Source: Halolamina pelagica (GTDB lineage Archaea > Halobacteriota > Halobacteria > Halobacteriales > Haloferacaceae). Taken from it: DNA of 64,000 nucleotides. The translations under genes were made by a program, and so were the position numbers. Where the stretch lies: positions 2,480,001 through 2,544,000 of the forward strand of contig NZ_LGUC01000001.1 of assembly GCF_001307315.1 (NCBI RefSeq). The letters run 5' to 3'. Under the pieces are notes generated by a model. That model searched no databases and was not told where the DNA came from. It saw nothing but the letters and a program-made list of their open reading frames with translations. Shown piece by piece: positions 27,175 through 34,999 of this stretch (position 1 is its first letter; every line of letters starts with the position of its first letter).

Positions 27175-27768
27175 ATGCTCATCACGCTGGAGGGGCTGGA
27201 CGGCAGCGGCAAGACGACCGTCTGGGAGGCCCTCCACGACTCCCACCCCGAGGCGACGTACACTCGGGAGCCCACCGAGTCGTGGTACGGCGACGCCGTG
27301 AACCGCGCCATCGACGACGACGCCGACCCGCTGGCGACGCTGTTCCTGTTCACCGCCGACCACGCGGACCACCTCTCGCGCACGATCCGGCCCGCACTCG
27401 AGAACGACGAGCTGGTGATCTCGGATCGCTACTCCGACTCGCGGTACGCCTACCAGGCCGCCGCGCTCTCGGGGAGCGACCTGACGCGGCCGATGGAGTA
27501 CATCCGCGGCATCCACTCGGCGTTCACTCGCGAGCCGGACAAGACGATCTACATCGACGTGGACCCGGAGACGGCGGCGGCCCGGAGCGGCTCGACCAAC
27601 CAGTTCGAGGACGCCGCCTTCCTCGCGCAGGTGGAGTCGAACTACGAGCGGCTGATCGACGCCGAGCCCGAGCGCTTCGTGCGCGTCGACGGCACGCAGT
27701 CGCCCGAAGCGGTGATCGATTCGGTCGAGGACATCGTCGACCGACTGACGAGCGAACACGGTGAGTGA
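27175..27768 (+). CDS. tmk: Thymidylate kinase
   Basis: Phosphorylates dTMP to dTDP. The 197-aa protein starts [20 protein letters not shown] with the P-loop GLDGSGKT at residues 7-14. The DRY-like substrate motif is [18 protein letters not shown], and TYTREPTES carries the conserved Arg-Glu-Pro. [14 protein letters not shown] fits the LID-region start. Length fits archaeal dTMP kinases. Confidence 0.93.
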   Translation: MLITLEGLDGSGKTTVWEALHDSHPEATYTREPTESWYGDAVNRAIDDDADPLATLFLFTADHADHLSRTIRPALENDELVISDRYSDSRYAYQAAALSGSDLTRPMEYIRGIHSAFTREPDKTIYIDVDPETAAARSGSTNQFEDAAFLAQVESNYERLIDAEPERFVRVDGTQSPEAVIDSVEDIVDRLTSEHGE

Positions 27769-27828
27769 GCGGCCGTAGCCGCCGGGTCACGGGTGCGGCG
27801 CTCACGCCACGCCGGGCCCTGCGTCGCG

Positions 27829-28149
27829 CTACTCCCAGCTCTCGGGGAGATCGACGCGCTCCGGCGGCGGGATGTAGAGCACGTCGATCAGCGCGCCCAT
27901 CCCCACCGGAACCGCGACCAGGAGAGTGAGCACGATCGCGGGACTCCCCAGCTCCGGCCCGAGGCTGAGCAGCCCCGAGAACAGGTACGTCGACGCCAGC
28001 AACACGAGGGGGATGCCGGTGACGGTGAACACGGCGGCGCCCCCGCGCGTGTCGAGCGCAATGCGGAAGTACCGCGTCAGCACTGCCGCGGCCAGCGTGT
28101 GCGCCGCGAGGACGACGAGCAGGAACGCGACCGAAAGCACCGAGACCAT
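27829..28149 (-). CDS. Haloarchaeal hypothetical membrane protein, 106 aa
   Basis: A small protein with three hydrophobic helices (about residues 3-25, 38-60, 68-92), starting MVSVLSVAFLLVVLAAHTLA and ending in a soluble YIPPPERVDLPESWE tail. I recognise no functional family. It is convergent with tmk and lies downstream of the DUF5813-like gene on the same strand. Confidence 0.68.
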   Translation of the reverse strand: MVSVLSVAFLLVVLAAHTLAAAVLTRYFRIALDTRGGAAVFTVTGIPLVLLASTYLFSGLLSLGPELGSPAIVLTLLVAVPVGMGALIDVLYIPPPERVDLPESWE

Positions 28150-28227
28150 TATCCCCCACTCGGCGCCGCGTGACCTTTTCGTTGTCGCTGTCGAGTGAGC
28201 GAGGGGCGGGGCATACTGTTCGAGTCC

Positions 28228-28301
28228 GTCGGCTGGCCGTCGCCGACTCCTACTGCTCGATCCCGTCGGCTGCCCGTCGCCGACTCTTACTGCTCGATCC
28301 C
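28228..28301. repeat. 37-bp tandem duplication covering the 3' end of the DUF5813-like gene
   Basis: Copy 1 (28228-28264) and copy 2 (28265-28301) are head to tail and differ at only two positions (GGCTGG/GGCTGC and ACTCC/ACTCT). Copy 2 contains the last codons and stop (TAA at 28287-28289) of the minus-strand gene; copy 1 lies just beyond the stop. The sequence looks like a recent local duplication. Confidence 0.9.
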
Positions 28302-28811
28302 GTCGCTCCCACCAGCCCGCCGCGCCTCGGCGAGGATCCCCGCAACCGGATCGGTGTACTCGTAGCCGGGGATCACGCCCTGGACGTACGTTCCCTCGAC
28401 GAAGTCGATCAGTGCGGCGGCGTCGTTCACGCCGCGACGCGGGTCGATATCCACAAACGAGACGGTGACCGCCGCAGTCCGCGTTCCCTCGTGGACGGTC
28501 TCCGTCACCGCGGGGTCCGGCACGTCGTCGCCGGCCAGGACGCCGCCGCCGACGTTGCCGACCCGCCGCTCGAACGTCTCGTACCACCCCTCCTCGACGA
28601 CGGGCGCCACGTCGTCCGCCGTCACCTCGTCGAGCATCGGTGCGCGCACGGTCACGTCGAACTCGATCCGGCCGCCGTCGGCGGGCGCCGCGTCGACGAC
28701 GCCCTCGAACGGCGTCGCGGTCGATTCGAACCGGTCCGCGGCGTCGTCGACGGCCGCGAACGCGTCGTGGCTGCGGAACGCTCGCCGGGCTCTGTCGGGG
28801 AGATCGCTCAT
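28287..28811 (-). CDS. DUF5813-like haloarchaeal protein
   Basis: A soluble acidic protein of 174 aa starting MSDLPDRARRAFRSHDAFAA. The middle contains MLDEVTADDVAPVVEEGWYE and FERRVGNVGGGV, then TAAVTVSFVDIDPRRGVNDA. I assign it to DUF5813 from memory of this pattern; no function is known. The last seven codons lie inside a 37-bp tandem duplication, so the C-terminus may be recently altered. The large overlapping antisense frame that continues to 30227 is a shadow of the ATP-grasp gene. Confidence 0.75.
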   Translation of the reverse strand: MSDLPDRARRAFRSHDAFAAVDDAADRFESTATPFEGVVDAAPADGGRIEFDVTVRAPMLDEVTADDVAPVVEEGWYETFERRVGNVGGGVLAGDDVPDPAVTETVHEGTRTAAVTVSFVDIDPRRGVNDAAALIDFVEGTYVQGVIPGYEYTDPVAGILAEARRAGGSDGIEQ

Positions 28812-28952
28812 ACCCGTTCCAGGCGGTTGCGCCGAATAAGCGCGTTCCTTCCGGTGGAGTGCACTCGCTTCGACGGACGAGAGCGGCCGGGATACGGTCG
28901 CTCGCGTGCCGCTTCGACGGGGCTTTTCCCCGGCCGACTCCGTAGAGCGGGT

Positions 28953-30173
28953 ATGGCCGAGCAGTTCCTCGACACCGACGCGCTCGTCGCCGCCGTCGAC
29001 GACGCCGAGTTCGACCGCACGCCCGCCGTCGTCGCGAACGCACACATCACGGGCCTGAGCGTCGCTCGCGCGCTCGACGCCCACGGGGTGCCAGTCATCG
29101 CGATCGACCAGGTCGGCGACGGTCTCGCCTACCCCTCCGACGCCGTCGAGTTCGCCGGCGAAGTGCGCTACCCGCTCGACGATCCGCAGGGGTTCGCGGA
29201 GGATCTTGCCGCTATCGCCGACGCCGCCGGCGAGGTCGTCGCCTTCGGCTGCATGGACGAGTGGGTCCACGGGTTCGCCGACGCCGGCGTCGAGAACGTA
29301 CGCCTGCCGTGGGAAAACCACGTCAGCGTGCTCGACAAGAGCCGGCTCTACAAGCGCGCCGAAGAGCTCGGCGTCCCCTACCCGGAGACGTACTTCCCGA
29401 GTGAGACCGACCCCGACGCCGCCGCCGCGGAGCTCGGGTTCCCGCTGGTCGTCAAACCCGCCCGTAAGCGCGAGGGCGAGGAGGCGATCGGCAGCAACGT
29501 CGTCGAGGTCGCGACGACCGAGGAACTCCACGACGTGCTCGACGCCGCCGCCGCGGCGGGCGTCGAGGTGATGCTTCAGGAGAAGGTGGACATCGCGACC
29601 GGGAAGGACCGCTCGCTGGCGTCGTACGTCCCCACCGAGGGCGAGCCGCTCGCCGTGGTCGGGAACGCCGCCGTGCGCTTCCCGCTCGAGTTCGGCACCT
29701 CCTGTCTGGTCGAGACCGTCGACGCCCCGGAGATCGAGGCACGCGCGCTCTCGGTGATCGAGGACGCCGGCTATCACGGCATCAGCGAGGCGGAGTTCGT
29801 CTACGACGCCGACCGCGAGGAGTACGTGCTGCTGGACATCAACACCCGGCCCTGGAAGTGGATCTCGCTGCCGGTGTCGGTCGGCGCGAACCTGCCGTAC
29901 GCCGCCTACGCCGACGAGGTCGGCGAGGAGTTCGATCCGGGGACGATCGACGACGGGCGCTGGGTGTATCTGCGGGACTACCTGACGCTGCTTTCGACCG
30001 CGGAGGCGTTCTGGGACGTGCTCGACACCGAGGACTGGATGGCGCTCGTCTCGGGCGCGTTCGAGACCGACGGCGACCTGACGACCGGCGTCTATCGCCC
30101 GAGCGATCCGGCGCCGACGGCGCAGCTGCTCGATACCGAGTTCACCGATCGCGAGTACTACTGCTCCTGTTGA
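28953..30173 (+). CDS. ATP-grasp carboxylate-amine ligase family protein
   Basis: A 406-aa ATP-grasp enzyme expected to join a carboxylate to an amine with ATP. The N-terminal domain (PAVVANAHITGLSVARALDA) is pre-ATP-grasp. The ATP-grasp part has LDKSRLYKRAEELGVPYPET, ELGFPLVVKPARKREGEEAI (nucleotide-binding Lys) and the metal loop EFVYDADREEYVLLDINTRP. The C-terminal region is Trp/Tyr-rich. Related proteins are annotated carboxylate-amine ligases; the substrate is not known, and neighbours give no pathway hint. Confidence 0.85.
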   Translation: MAEQFLDTDALVAAVDDAEFDRTPAVVANAHITGLSVARALDAHGVPVIAIDQVGDGLAYPSDAVEFAGEVRYPLDDPQGFAEDLAAIADAAGEVVAFGCMDEWVHGFADAGVENVRLPWENHVSVLDKSRLYKRAEELGVPYPETYFPSETDPDAAAAELGFPLVVKPARKREGEEAIGSNVVEVATTEELHDVLDAAAAAGVEVMLQEKVDIATGKDRSLASYVPTEGEPLAVVGNAAVRFPLEFGTSCLVETVDAPEIEARALSVIEDAGYHGISEAEFVYDADREEYVLLDINTRPWKWISLPVSVGANLPYAAYADEVGEEFDPGTIDDGRWVYLRDYLTLLSTAEAFWDVLDTEDWMALVSGAFETDGDLTTGVYRPSDPAPTAQLLDTEFTDREYYCSC

Positions 30174-30322
30174 GGCGGCCGATCGCGTTCGGCCGAGGGC
30201 GTCGTCGCCGCCCCGATCGACAACCAACCCCGATCGTTACCGCACAGGTCTGTCCACGATACCCCATCGTTTCGCCGGCATCCGGTGGTTCCTAACCCGT
30301 CGACCCGGAAGTTACACACAAC

Positions 30323-31678
30323 ATGACCGACCGTCTTCACCTCAATCTCTTCACGATGAACGCCGTCGAGCACGTCTCGCCGGGGACGTGGCGCCGGGAC
30401 GGCGACCGCTCGGGCGAGTACACCGACCGGGCGTACTGGACCGACGTGGCCCGCACCGCCGAACGCGGCAACTTCGACGCCGTGTTCTTCGCCGACGTGC
30501 GCGGCATCTACGACGTGTACGGCGGCGACCGCGAGACGGCGATCGAGAAAGCCGTCCAGACGCCGTCGAACGACCCGGCGCTGGTCGTGCCCGCGATGGC
30601 GGAAGTGACCGACGACCTCGGGTTCGCGATCACCAGGTCCACCACCTACAACCACCCCTACCAGCTCGCCCGGGAGTTCTCCACGCTCGATCACCTCACC
30701 GACGGCCGCGTGGCGTTCAACGTCGTCACCTCCTACCTGGAGTCGGCTGCCGCCAACCTCGGCCTCGACGAACGCATGGCGAAGGAGACCCGCTACGAGC
30801 GCGCCGCGGAGTTCCTCGAGGTGTGCTACGCGCTCTGGGAGGAGTCGTGGGAGGACGACGCCGTGCTGCGGGACGCCGACGCCGGGCGCTACACCGATCC
30901 CGAGAAGGTCCACCGTATCGACCACGAGGGCGAGTTCTTCGACGTGCCCGGCCCGCACGGCTCCGAGCCGTCGCCCCAGCGCACGCCCGTGATCTACCAA
31001 GCCGGCTCCTCGGAGTACGGGCGCGACTTCGCGGCCGCCAACGCGGAGGCGGTGTTCTGCTCGCAACCCACCGAGGAGGGGGTCGTGGAGTACATGACGG
31101 ATGTCCAGGAGCGGGCCACCGACGCCGGCCGCGACGCCGACTCGATCGCCTTCTTCATCGGGGTCGTCCCCATCGTCGCGCCGACGGAGAAAGAGGCCGA
31201 GGCGAAGTACGAGGCGCTGCGGGAGTCCGTCGACGTGGAGTCCACGCTGGCACTGCTCTCGGGCTTTCTCGACATGGATCTCTCCGAACTCGATCCGGAT
31301 CAGAAGGTCGAGCACATCGAGACCCAGGCGATCCAGGGTACGATGAACGCGTTCACGCAGTCCGATCCCGACCGCGAGTGGACCGTGCGCGAAGTCGCGG
31401 AGTTCTCTGGCCTCGGCTCCACCTCGCCCATCGTCGTCGGCACGCCCGAACAGGTCGCCGACGAACTCGCCTACTGGCACGAGGATGTCGGCGTCGACGG
31501 CTTCAACGTGAAGGAGGCGGTCCGTACCGGGAGTCTCGACGACTTCGTCGACCTGGTCGTGCCGGAGCTCCAGGAGCGGGGGCTGTTCCGGACGGCGTAC
31601 GAGGGCGACACCCTGCGCGAACGGCTCGCCGGCGAAGGTCAGCGACGCCTCCCCGAGCATCACCCGGCTCGGCAGTGA
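30323..31678 (+). CDS. LLM-class flavin-dependent monooxygenase (NtaA/DmoA type)
   Basis: An FMN-dependent TIM-barrel oxygenase of 451 aa starting MTDRLHLNLFTMNAVEHVSP. Family blocks are ERGNFDAVFFADVRGIYDVY, the FMN-contacting FAITRSTTYNHPYQLAREFS, LDHLTDGRVAFNVVTSYLES and TPVIYQAGSSEYGRDFAAAN. These match the NtaA/SnaA/DmoA group, which oxidises chelators, sulfonates or sulfides using reduced flavin from a partner reductase. No reductase gene is adjacent, so the substrate is open. The intergenic region before it (30174-30322) shows no other gene. Confidence 0.88.
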   Translation: MTDRLHLNLFTMNAVEHVSPGTWRRDGDRSGEYTDRAYWTDVARTAERGNFDAVFFADVRGIYDVYGGDRETAIEKAVQTPSNDPALVVPAMAEVTDDLGFAITRSTTYNHPYQLAREFSTLDHLTDGRVAFNVVTSYLESAAANLGLDERMAKETRYERAAEFLEVCYALWEESWEDDAVLRDADAGRYTDPEKVHRIDHEGEFFDVPGPHGSEPSPQRTPVIYQAGSSEYGRDFAAANAEAVFCSQPTEEGVVEYMTDVQERATDAGRDADSIAFFIGVVPIVAPTEKEAEAKYEALRESVDVESTLALLSGFLDMDLSELDPDQKVEHIETQAIQGTMNAFTQSDPDREWTVREVAEFSGLGSTSPIVVGTPEQVADELAYWHEDVGVDGFNVKEAVRTGSLDDFVDLVVPELQERGLFRTAYEGDTLRERLAGEGQRRLPEHHPARQ

Positions 31679-31769
31679 GAGCCGGAAAGCGCCGCCCCGT
31701 TAGGCCGTGGGGAAGCGGCCAGCGTTCCGGTAGCGAATAGGTTTAAGTTGTTCCACCCACTTGGTTCAG

Positions 31770-31858
31770 GTGACGCTTCGCTTTGGAGGGCCGAAGCGTC
31801 AGCGGGGACCAACCGGGCTTCCGCCGCCGCGCTTTTTCGCGGCGGCGGAGCCCGTTTT
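31770..31858 (+). ncRNA. Candidate structured non-coding RNA with promoter and terminator-like end
   Basis: A TATA-like GTTTAAG at 31741-31747 predicts initiation near 31770. Hairpin A follows at once: GACGCTTCG (31772-31780) pairs perfectly with CGAAGCGTC (31792-31800) around an 11-nt loop. Hairpin B is GGGCT plus CCGCCGCCGCG (31815-31831, one bulged T) with CGCGGCGGCGGAGCCC (31838-31853), 16 pairs around CTTTTT, followed by GTTTTC. No open frame fits. Hairpin B could also be a shared terminator for the convergent flanking genes. I match no known family. Confidence 0.5.
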
Positions 31859-31892
31859 CGCTACAGTACAACTCGAGCAGCCCGGGCGCCGT

Positions 31893-32081
31893 TCAGTCGC
31901 TCGTTGGTGGGTTGAGCGCGACGCCGTCGACGACGGCGAGGCTCGCCAGCACCGAGCCCGCGCCGGCACCGACGCTGATCGATAGCGGCGTGAGAACTGC
32001 CGCGAGAACCCCGGCGAGCAGCGCAAACGGGATGAACAGCAGCTGGAGGTCCGGACGCGAGAGTCCGGCGACCGAGAGCAT
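31893..32081 (-). CDS. Small membrane protein, 62 aa
   Basis: A short hydrophobic protein starting MLSVAGLSRPDLQLLFIPFA with two membrane segments (about residues 12-32 and 36-56) and ending NPPTSD. I recognise no family. Its ATG at 32081 is preceded two bases upstream by a perfect 16-bp A+T-rich palindrome, the most A+T-rich spot in the area, which probably contains or overlaps the promoter. Confidence 0.62.
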   Translation of the reverse strand: MLSVAGLSRPDLQLLFIPFALLAGVLAAVLTPLSISVGAGAGSVLASLAVVDGVALNPPTSD

Positions 32082-32083
32082 TG

Positions 32084-32099
32084 TAATTACATGTAATTA
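32084..32099. promoter_or_regulatory. Perfect 16-bp palindrome before a start codon
   Basis: TAATTACATGTAATTA is identical on both strands, with TGTAATTA directly repeated as well (32082-32089 partly, 32092-32099). It ends 2 bp from the ATG of the small membrane protein (minus strand). It is too close to be a TATA box for a leaderless start, so it is a candidate operator for a dimeric regulator. Confidence 0.55.
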
Positions 32100-32209
32100 G
32101 AGCCGGCTTGAAAGCGTTTGTGCCTGGTGGCGTCGATGAAGGGGCAAGCCGTCGATGCCAACTGGGTTCATGCGCTTCCGGCGGTCGCACTGGAGCCACG
32201 TGACATCCT

Positions 32210-32247
32210 CCTCGCCGTGAACGGCGAGGCTTCCCCTACGAGGGGAA
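32210..32247 (-). other. Double hairpin after tnpB: probable element end and omega-RNA scaffold
   Basis: Two perfect stem-loops lie 16 nt after the tnpB stop in its direction: TTCCCCT-acg-AGGGGAA (32231-32247) and CCTCGCCGT-ga-ACGGCGAGG (32210-32229). In characterised TnpB systems the 3' end of the tnpB transcript and the transposon right end form the omega-RNA, with the guide just beyond. By analogy the guide here would begin around or below 32208. This is inference. Confidence 0.5.
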
Positions 32248-32263
32248 TCCAACTTGGCAGGTT

Positions 32264-33499
32264 TCAGTCCGAGTAGGCCGCGAGCCTCATCTGTGAGAGT
32301 TTCTCGCTCGTCTCGCGGTGGACTGTGGCGCTGTCACAGGCGCTCCCGTCCCGAGGCGAGTCATCGCGTCCGGGTTCCCAACGGACGCTCTCTCCCCACG
32401 GGTTAGCGCGGCGGGCGATATTCGCCGCCGCGTTGATGTCTGCTTGGAACTCCGAAACGTGGCAGTCATCGTGCGGACACACGAACTCCGCTTGCTCATC
32501 CCGCCGACCGAGACGGCCGCAAGCGTGGCACGTCTGCGAGGTGTACGCCGCGTTGACGTACTCGACGCGAATCCCTACCTCAGTCGCTTTGTCTTCGATG
32601 CGACCCTGCAAGCGGGCGAATGCCCAGTTGTGGAGGCGGCGATTCATCCACTTTCCGTAGTCGAGATGCTCGCGGATGTACGACAAGTCTTCGAGGACGA
32701 TAACCGCGTCCTCGAACTGTCGGGCATATTCGACGGCCTCCCGAGACGCCTTCTCGACAATATCTGTCAGGGCGTTCTGGTAGTGGTCGAATCGTTCGTC
32801 AATCCGCCACTGGGCGGCGTCACGCTCTTGCAGTCGCTTGAGCGTGGTATGCATCTCTTTGCGAAGGTGTCGCGCTCGACTGCCGCTGACGAGCATCGGC
32901 TTCCGTGGTACGTCGCGTTTGAGGGCACAGCCCGTGATCAACGCGCTCTCGCCGACGTCGAAGCCGATGTACGTCGGATCGTCCGACTCGGTCGGTTCTT
33001 CGACCGAGTATTCGACGGTGACGTGCAACTCCCACGACGTGCGGTGTCGCTGAAGGCGTAGTTCGCCCGCCGTCGCGTCGCCGTCAAGCAGATCGAACCA
33101 GAGTGATTCCTGTTCGGGATTGATCTGAAGCGGAATCCAGAAGTTCGTCCCGCGACCGGGTTGCGGAACCTGCCAGACGAAGCCGTGGTCGCGCTCCGCC
33201 GAGTGGTCGAATGTGGCCGCTCGATTGACGAGCCGAGCTGGATGCTCGTCGTCCAACTCCTCGGCGTTGTACGTATCCCGAAGCTTCGGGACGTAGGACT
33301 TGAGTGCGTCCTTGGCCTGATACGGCAGATCGTAGGGCGTCACGATGTCGTTGACGGCAGACATCGTGTTCGCCCCCGCGTCGAATGCGTCGTGGAGTGC
33401 GTCGCGGTAGGTGTCCAAGAGCCGCTGTAGGCGTTGCTCTTTGCCCGTGGTGGGCGTTGCGAGCGTGGCTTGTAGCGTCTTCGTCACCGTCTCGGACAC
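32264..33499 (-). CDS. tnpB: TnpB RNA-guided endonuclease (IS200/IS605 family)
   Basis: A 411-aa TnpB with an intact RuvC-like site: Asp in GFDVGESALITGCA, Glu in VIVLEDLSYIREHL and Asp in FQADINAAANIARRA. The zinc ribbon is CHACGRLGRRDEQAEFVC followed by PHDDC. I chose the GTG at 33499 (VSETVTKTLQATLATPT) over the TTG at 33508 because homologues begin at this point, as far as I recall. The protein is therefore likely active as a guide-RNA-directed nuclease, although no tnpA is present to mobilise it. Confidence 0.93.
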   Translation of the reverse strand: MSETVTKTLQATLATPTTGKEQRLQRLLDTYRDALHDAFDAGANTMSAVNDIVTPYDLPYQAKDALKSYVPKLRDTYNAEELDDEHPARLVNRAATFDHSAERDHGFVWQVPQPGRGTNFWIPLQINPEQESLWFDLLDGDATAGELRLQRHRTSWELHVTVEYSVEEPTESDDPTYIGFDVGESALITGCALKRDVPRKPMLVSGSRARHLRKEMHTTLKRLQERDAAQWRIDERFDHYQNALTDIVEKASREAVEYARQFEDAVIVLEDLSYIREHLDYGKWMNRRLHNWAFARLQGRIEDKATEVGIRVEYVNAAYTSQTCHACGRLGRRDEQAEFVCPHDDCHVSEFQADINAAANIARRANPWGESVRWEPGRDDSPRDGSACDSATVHRETSEKLSQMRLAAYSD

Positions 33500-33553
33500 A
33501 CTACCCAACAGGCGACCGACACACGTAAACGTAACGTTGGTGTAACACCATGC

Positions 33554-33691
33554 ATGAAGTATGTCAAGATAGAGTTCGAGGACGAATCACAGTACGAGAG
33601 TCTGAAAGAGACGAAGAAGCGCCACGGTCTGACGTGGAAAGGAATGCTACTTCACGCACAGAGGGATTTGGATTCCGACAGTGCCGATTGA
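33554..33691 (+). CDS. 45-aa protein divergent from tnpB
   Basis: The frame starts MKYVKIEFEDESQYESLKET and continues KKRHGLTWKGMLLHAQRDLD to a TGA at 33689-33691. The short strand then two helices and a charged tail resembles ribbon-helix-helix DNA-binding proteins, but this is a guess from pattern. The start codon is 55 nt from the tnpB start, so the promoters share one intergenic region containing GGTGTAACACC, an inverted repeat. A longer overlapping frame beginning 3 nt earlier (MHEVCQDRVRGR) is a shadow. I believe similar ORFs accompany tnpB in other haloarchaea. Confidence 0.7.
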   Translation: MKYVKIEFEDESQYESLKETKKRHGLTWKGMLLHAQRDLDSDSAD

Positions 33692-33727
33692 GCGGTGGAA
33701 AGCATAGTCAAGTGACGCGATTCCCCA

Positions 33728-33745
33728 CCCGGCCTAAAGGCCGGG
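33728..33745. repeat. Hairpin at the left side of the TnpB element
   Basis: CCCGGCCT-AA-AGGCCGGG is a perfect 8-bp stem 37 nt after the small ORF. It resembles terminal hairpins of IS200/IS605-type elements and could equally terminate the small ORF's transcript. Confidence 0.55.
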
Positions 33746-33766
33746 GTCCCTCGCTGATTAAAGATG

Positions 33767-33831
33767 GGGGAGGGATTCGAACCACGGCCGGACGTGCTCG
33801 CTGCGCGCGACCTCCCTGCTTCGAATCCCTC
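33767..33831. repeat. Copy of tRNA-Leu 3' end plus its inverted copy
   Basis: GGGGAGGGATTCGAACCACGG at 33767-33787 nearly repeats the complement of the tRNA-Leu T-arm/acceptor (33871-33891, one C fewer). GAGGGATTCGAA (33770-33781) is then inverted perfectly as TTCGAATCCCTC (33820-33831), enclosing a 38-bp G+C-rich loop. The arrangement parallels the one beside tRNA-Arg at 40999-41064. Confidence 0.75.
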
Positions 33832-33865
33832 GATACGCGTCGCTCCTCACTTCGTTCGGAGCCGA

Positions 33866-33950
33866 TGCGAGGGGAGGGATTCGAACCCACGGACCCCTAC
33901 GGGAGCGGGTCTTAAGCCCGCCGCCTTTGTCCTGACTCGGCCACCCTCGC
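33866..33950 (-). tRNA. tRNA-Leu (anticodon TAA)
   Basis: An 85-nt class II tRNA. Acceptor GCGAGGG pairs with CCCTCGC, discriminator A. The anticodon stem-loop is GCGGG-CTTAAGA-CCCGC (anticodon TAA, decoding UUA). A long variable arm (TCCCGTAGGGGT) and T-loop TTCGAAT are present. One T-T mismatch lies in the T stem (GTGGG/CCCTC). CCA is not encoded, so the cca product is needed. Confidence 0.95.
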
Positions 33951-33995
33951 GCGTCCGGCAGTTCCCCGCAGCGCCGGAAGTCGGTTTCGGTCCAG

Positions 33996-34957
33996 CTACT
34001 CCTCCAGCAGCAGCGCGACCCCGACCAGGTTCGAGCCGGCGGTCACCGTCGCCTCCCGCTCGAGGGAGTAGACGATCCCCTCGCGGTCGACGGTCACCTC
34101 CTGCAGCACTTCGTAGCTCGTCGGGTCGTAGAGGGTGCCGACGTAGTCGCCCGGTTCGACGTAGTCGCCGAGTTCGACCGGGCCGTCGACGTGGAACAGC
34201 CCCGAATCGACGGCCTTCACCCGGCCGAGGTGGTTGCGCGCGATCGTCGCGTTCGTCGGCGCGGGCTCGCCCGGCAGCATGTCGAGATGCCGGAGCGTGT
34301 CGAGCATCCCGGCGAGGCCGGCGTCGATGGCGTCCTCGACGAGTTCGGTGTTGTGGGCGAGCTCGGGCGTGATCGTCGGGATCCCCTCCTGGGTGGCCGC
34401 GACGCGGAGCTTGCCGCCGAAGTCGCGATCCGCCCACTCCGCGTCGGCGTCCTCGCCGGCGGCCTCCGCGAGTAGCAGATCGATCCCGAACGCCTCCGCG
34501 AGCGCGCGACACTCCGCATCACCTTTCAGGTAGACCGTGTGGGGCAGCATCTCCAGCCCCCGGTGTGGAGATCGACGATCGCGTCGGCGTCGCCGGCGTA
34601 CTCCCAGAGCGTCGCCGCCATGCGCTCGTGGAGCGTGCCGTCCTCGTCGCCGGGCCAGCAGCGGTTCATGTTCGCGTTCACCGAGTCCAGCGGCTCCGGC
34701 GCGGTGTAGGAGACGCGGTCGAACGTGATCGGATCGGCGACGGGGACGGCGATCAGCGTGCCCGAGAAGTCGTCCTGGCGCGCGAGGAGTTCGGCGTGGA
34801 GCCGCCGGAGCACCTCGCTCCCGTTGATCTCGCGGCCGTGCTGGGCCGCCTGCACGTACACCGTCGGGCCGTCGCCGTCGCCGTACGTGTGGACTGTCGT
34901 CTCCAGTTCGACACCCGAGGGGAGTCGGGCCAACGTGATGCGCTCCGCGTCGTGCAT
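33996..34957 (-). CDS. Succinylglutamate desuccinylase/aspartoacylase family protein, frameshifted
   Basis: An M14-like zinc carboxypeptidase-fold amidohydrolase, 320 aa after one base is restored. The zinc motif is VYVQAAQHGREINGSEVLRR (HxxE) near residue 40, and the later His is in DAIVDLHTGG. The corrected frame continues LEMLPHTVYLKGDAECRALA. The C-terminal part (VELGDYVEPGDYVGTLYDPT) is a lipoyl-like beta domain seen in this family. The break is in the C run 34557-34561. Substrate is unknown. Confidence 0.85.
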
Positions 34958-34999
34958 GGCCGACCCAACGGGCGCAGGGGTCTTTGCACCACCGACTGG

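Larger units (their letters stand above)
32200..33760 (-). mobile_element. TnpB-only IS200/IS605-type element with accessory small ORF
   Basis: The element contains tnpB (minus strand) and a divergent 45-aa gene, with no tnpA transposase, so it would be non-autonomous. Hairpins mark both sides: 32210-32229 and 32231-32247 after tnpB, and 33728-33745 beyond the small gene. Base composition is less G-rich than the flanks. Exact ends are not determined; the limits given enclose the hairpins. The right side abuts a tRNA-Leu region. Confidence 0.65.

Noticed and set aside
28287-30227. A 646-aa minus-strand gene
   Set aside because: Only its C-terminal 174 residues are real (DUF5813-like); the rest is antisense to the ATP-grasp gene.
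30158-31663. A 501-aa minus-strand frame
   Set aside because: It is entirely antisense to the FMN monooxygenase, which has all its family motifs.
32084-32099. TATA box for the small membrane protein
   Set aside because: It ends 2 bp from the start codon, too close for the roughly 25-bp spacing of archaeal promoters.
33551-33915. The MHEVCQDRVRGR frame near tnpB
   Set aside because: It runs through the tRNA-Leu gene and its copy; the overlapping 45-aa frame has better composition and a natural stop.
32200-33950. Integrated virus or large genomic island at tRNA-Leu
   Set aside because: No integrase or viral genes lie between the tRNA and its partial copy, which are only about 100 bp apart.
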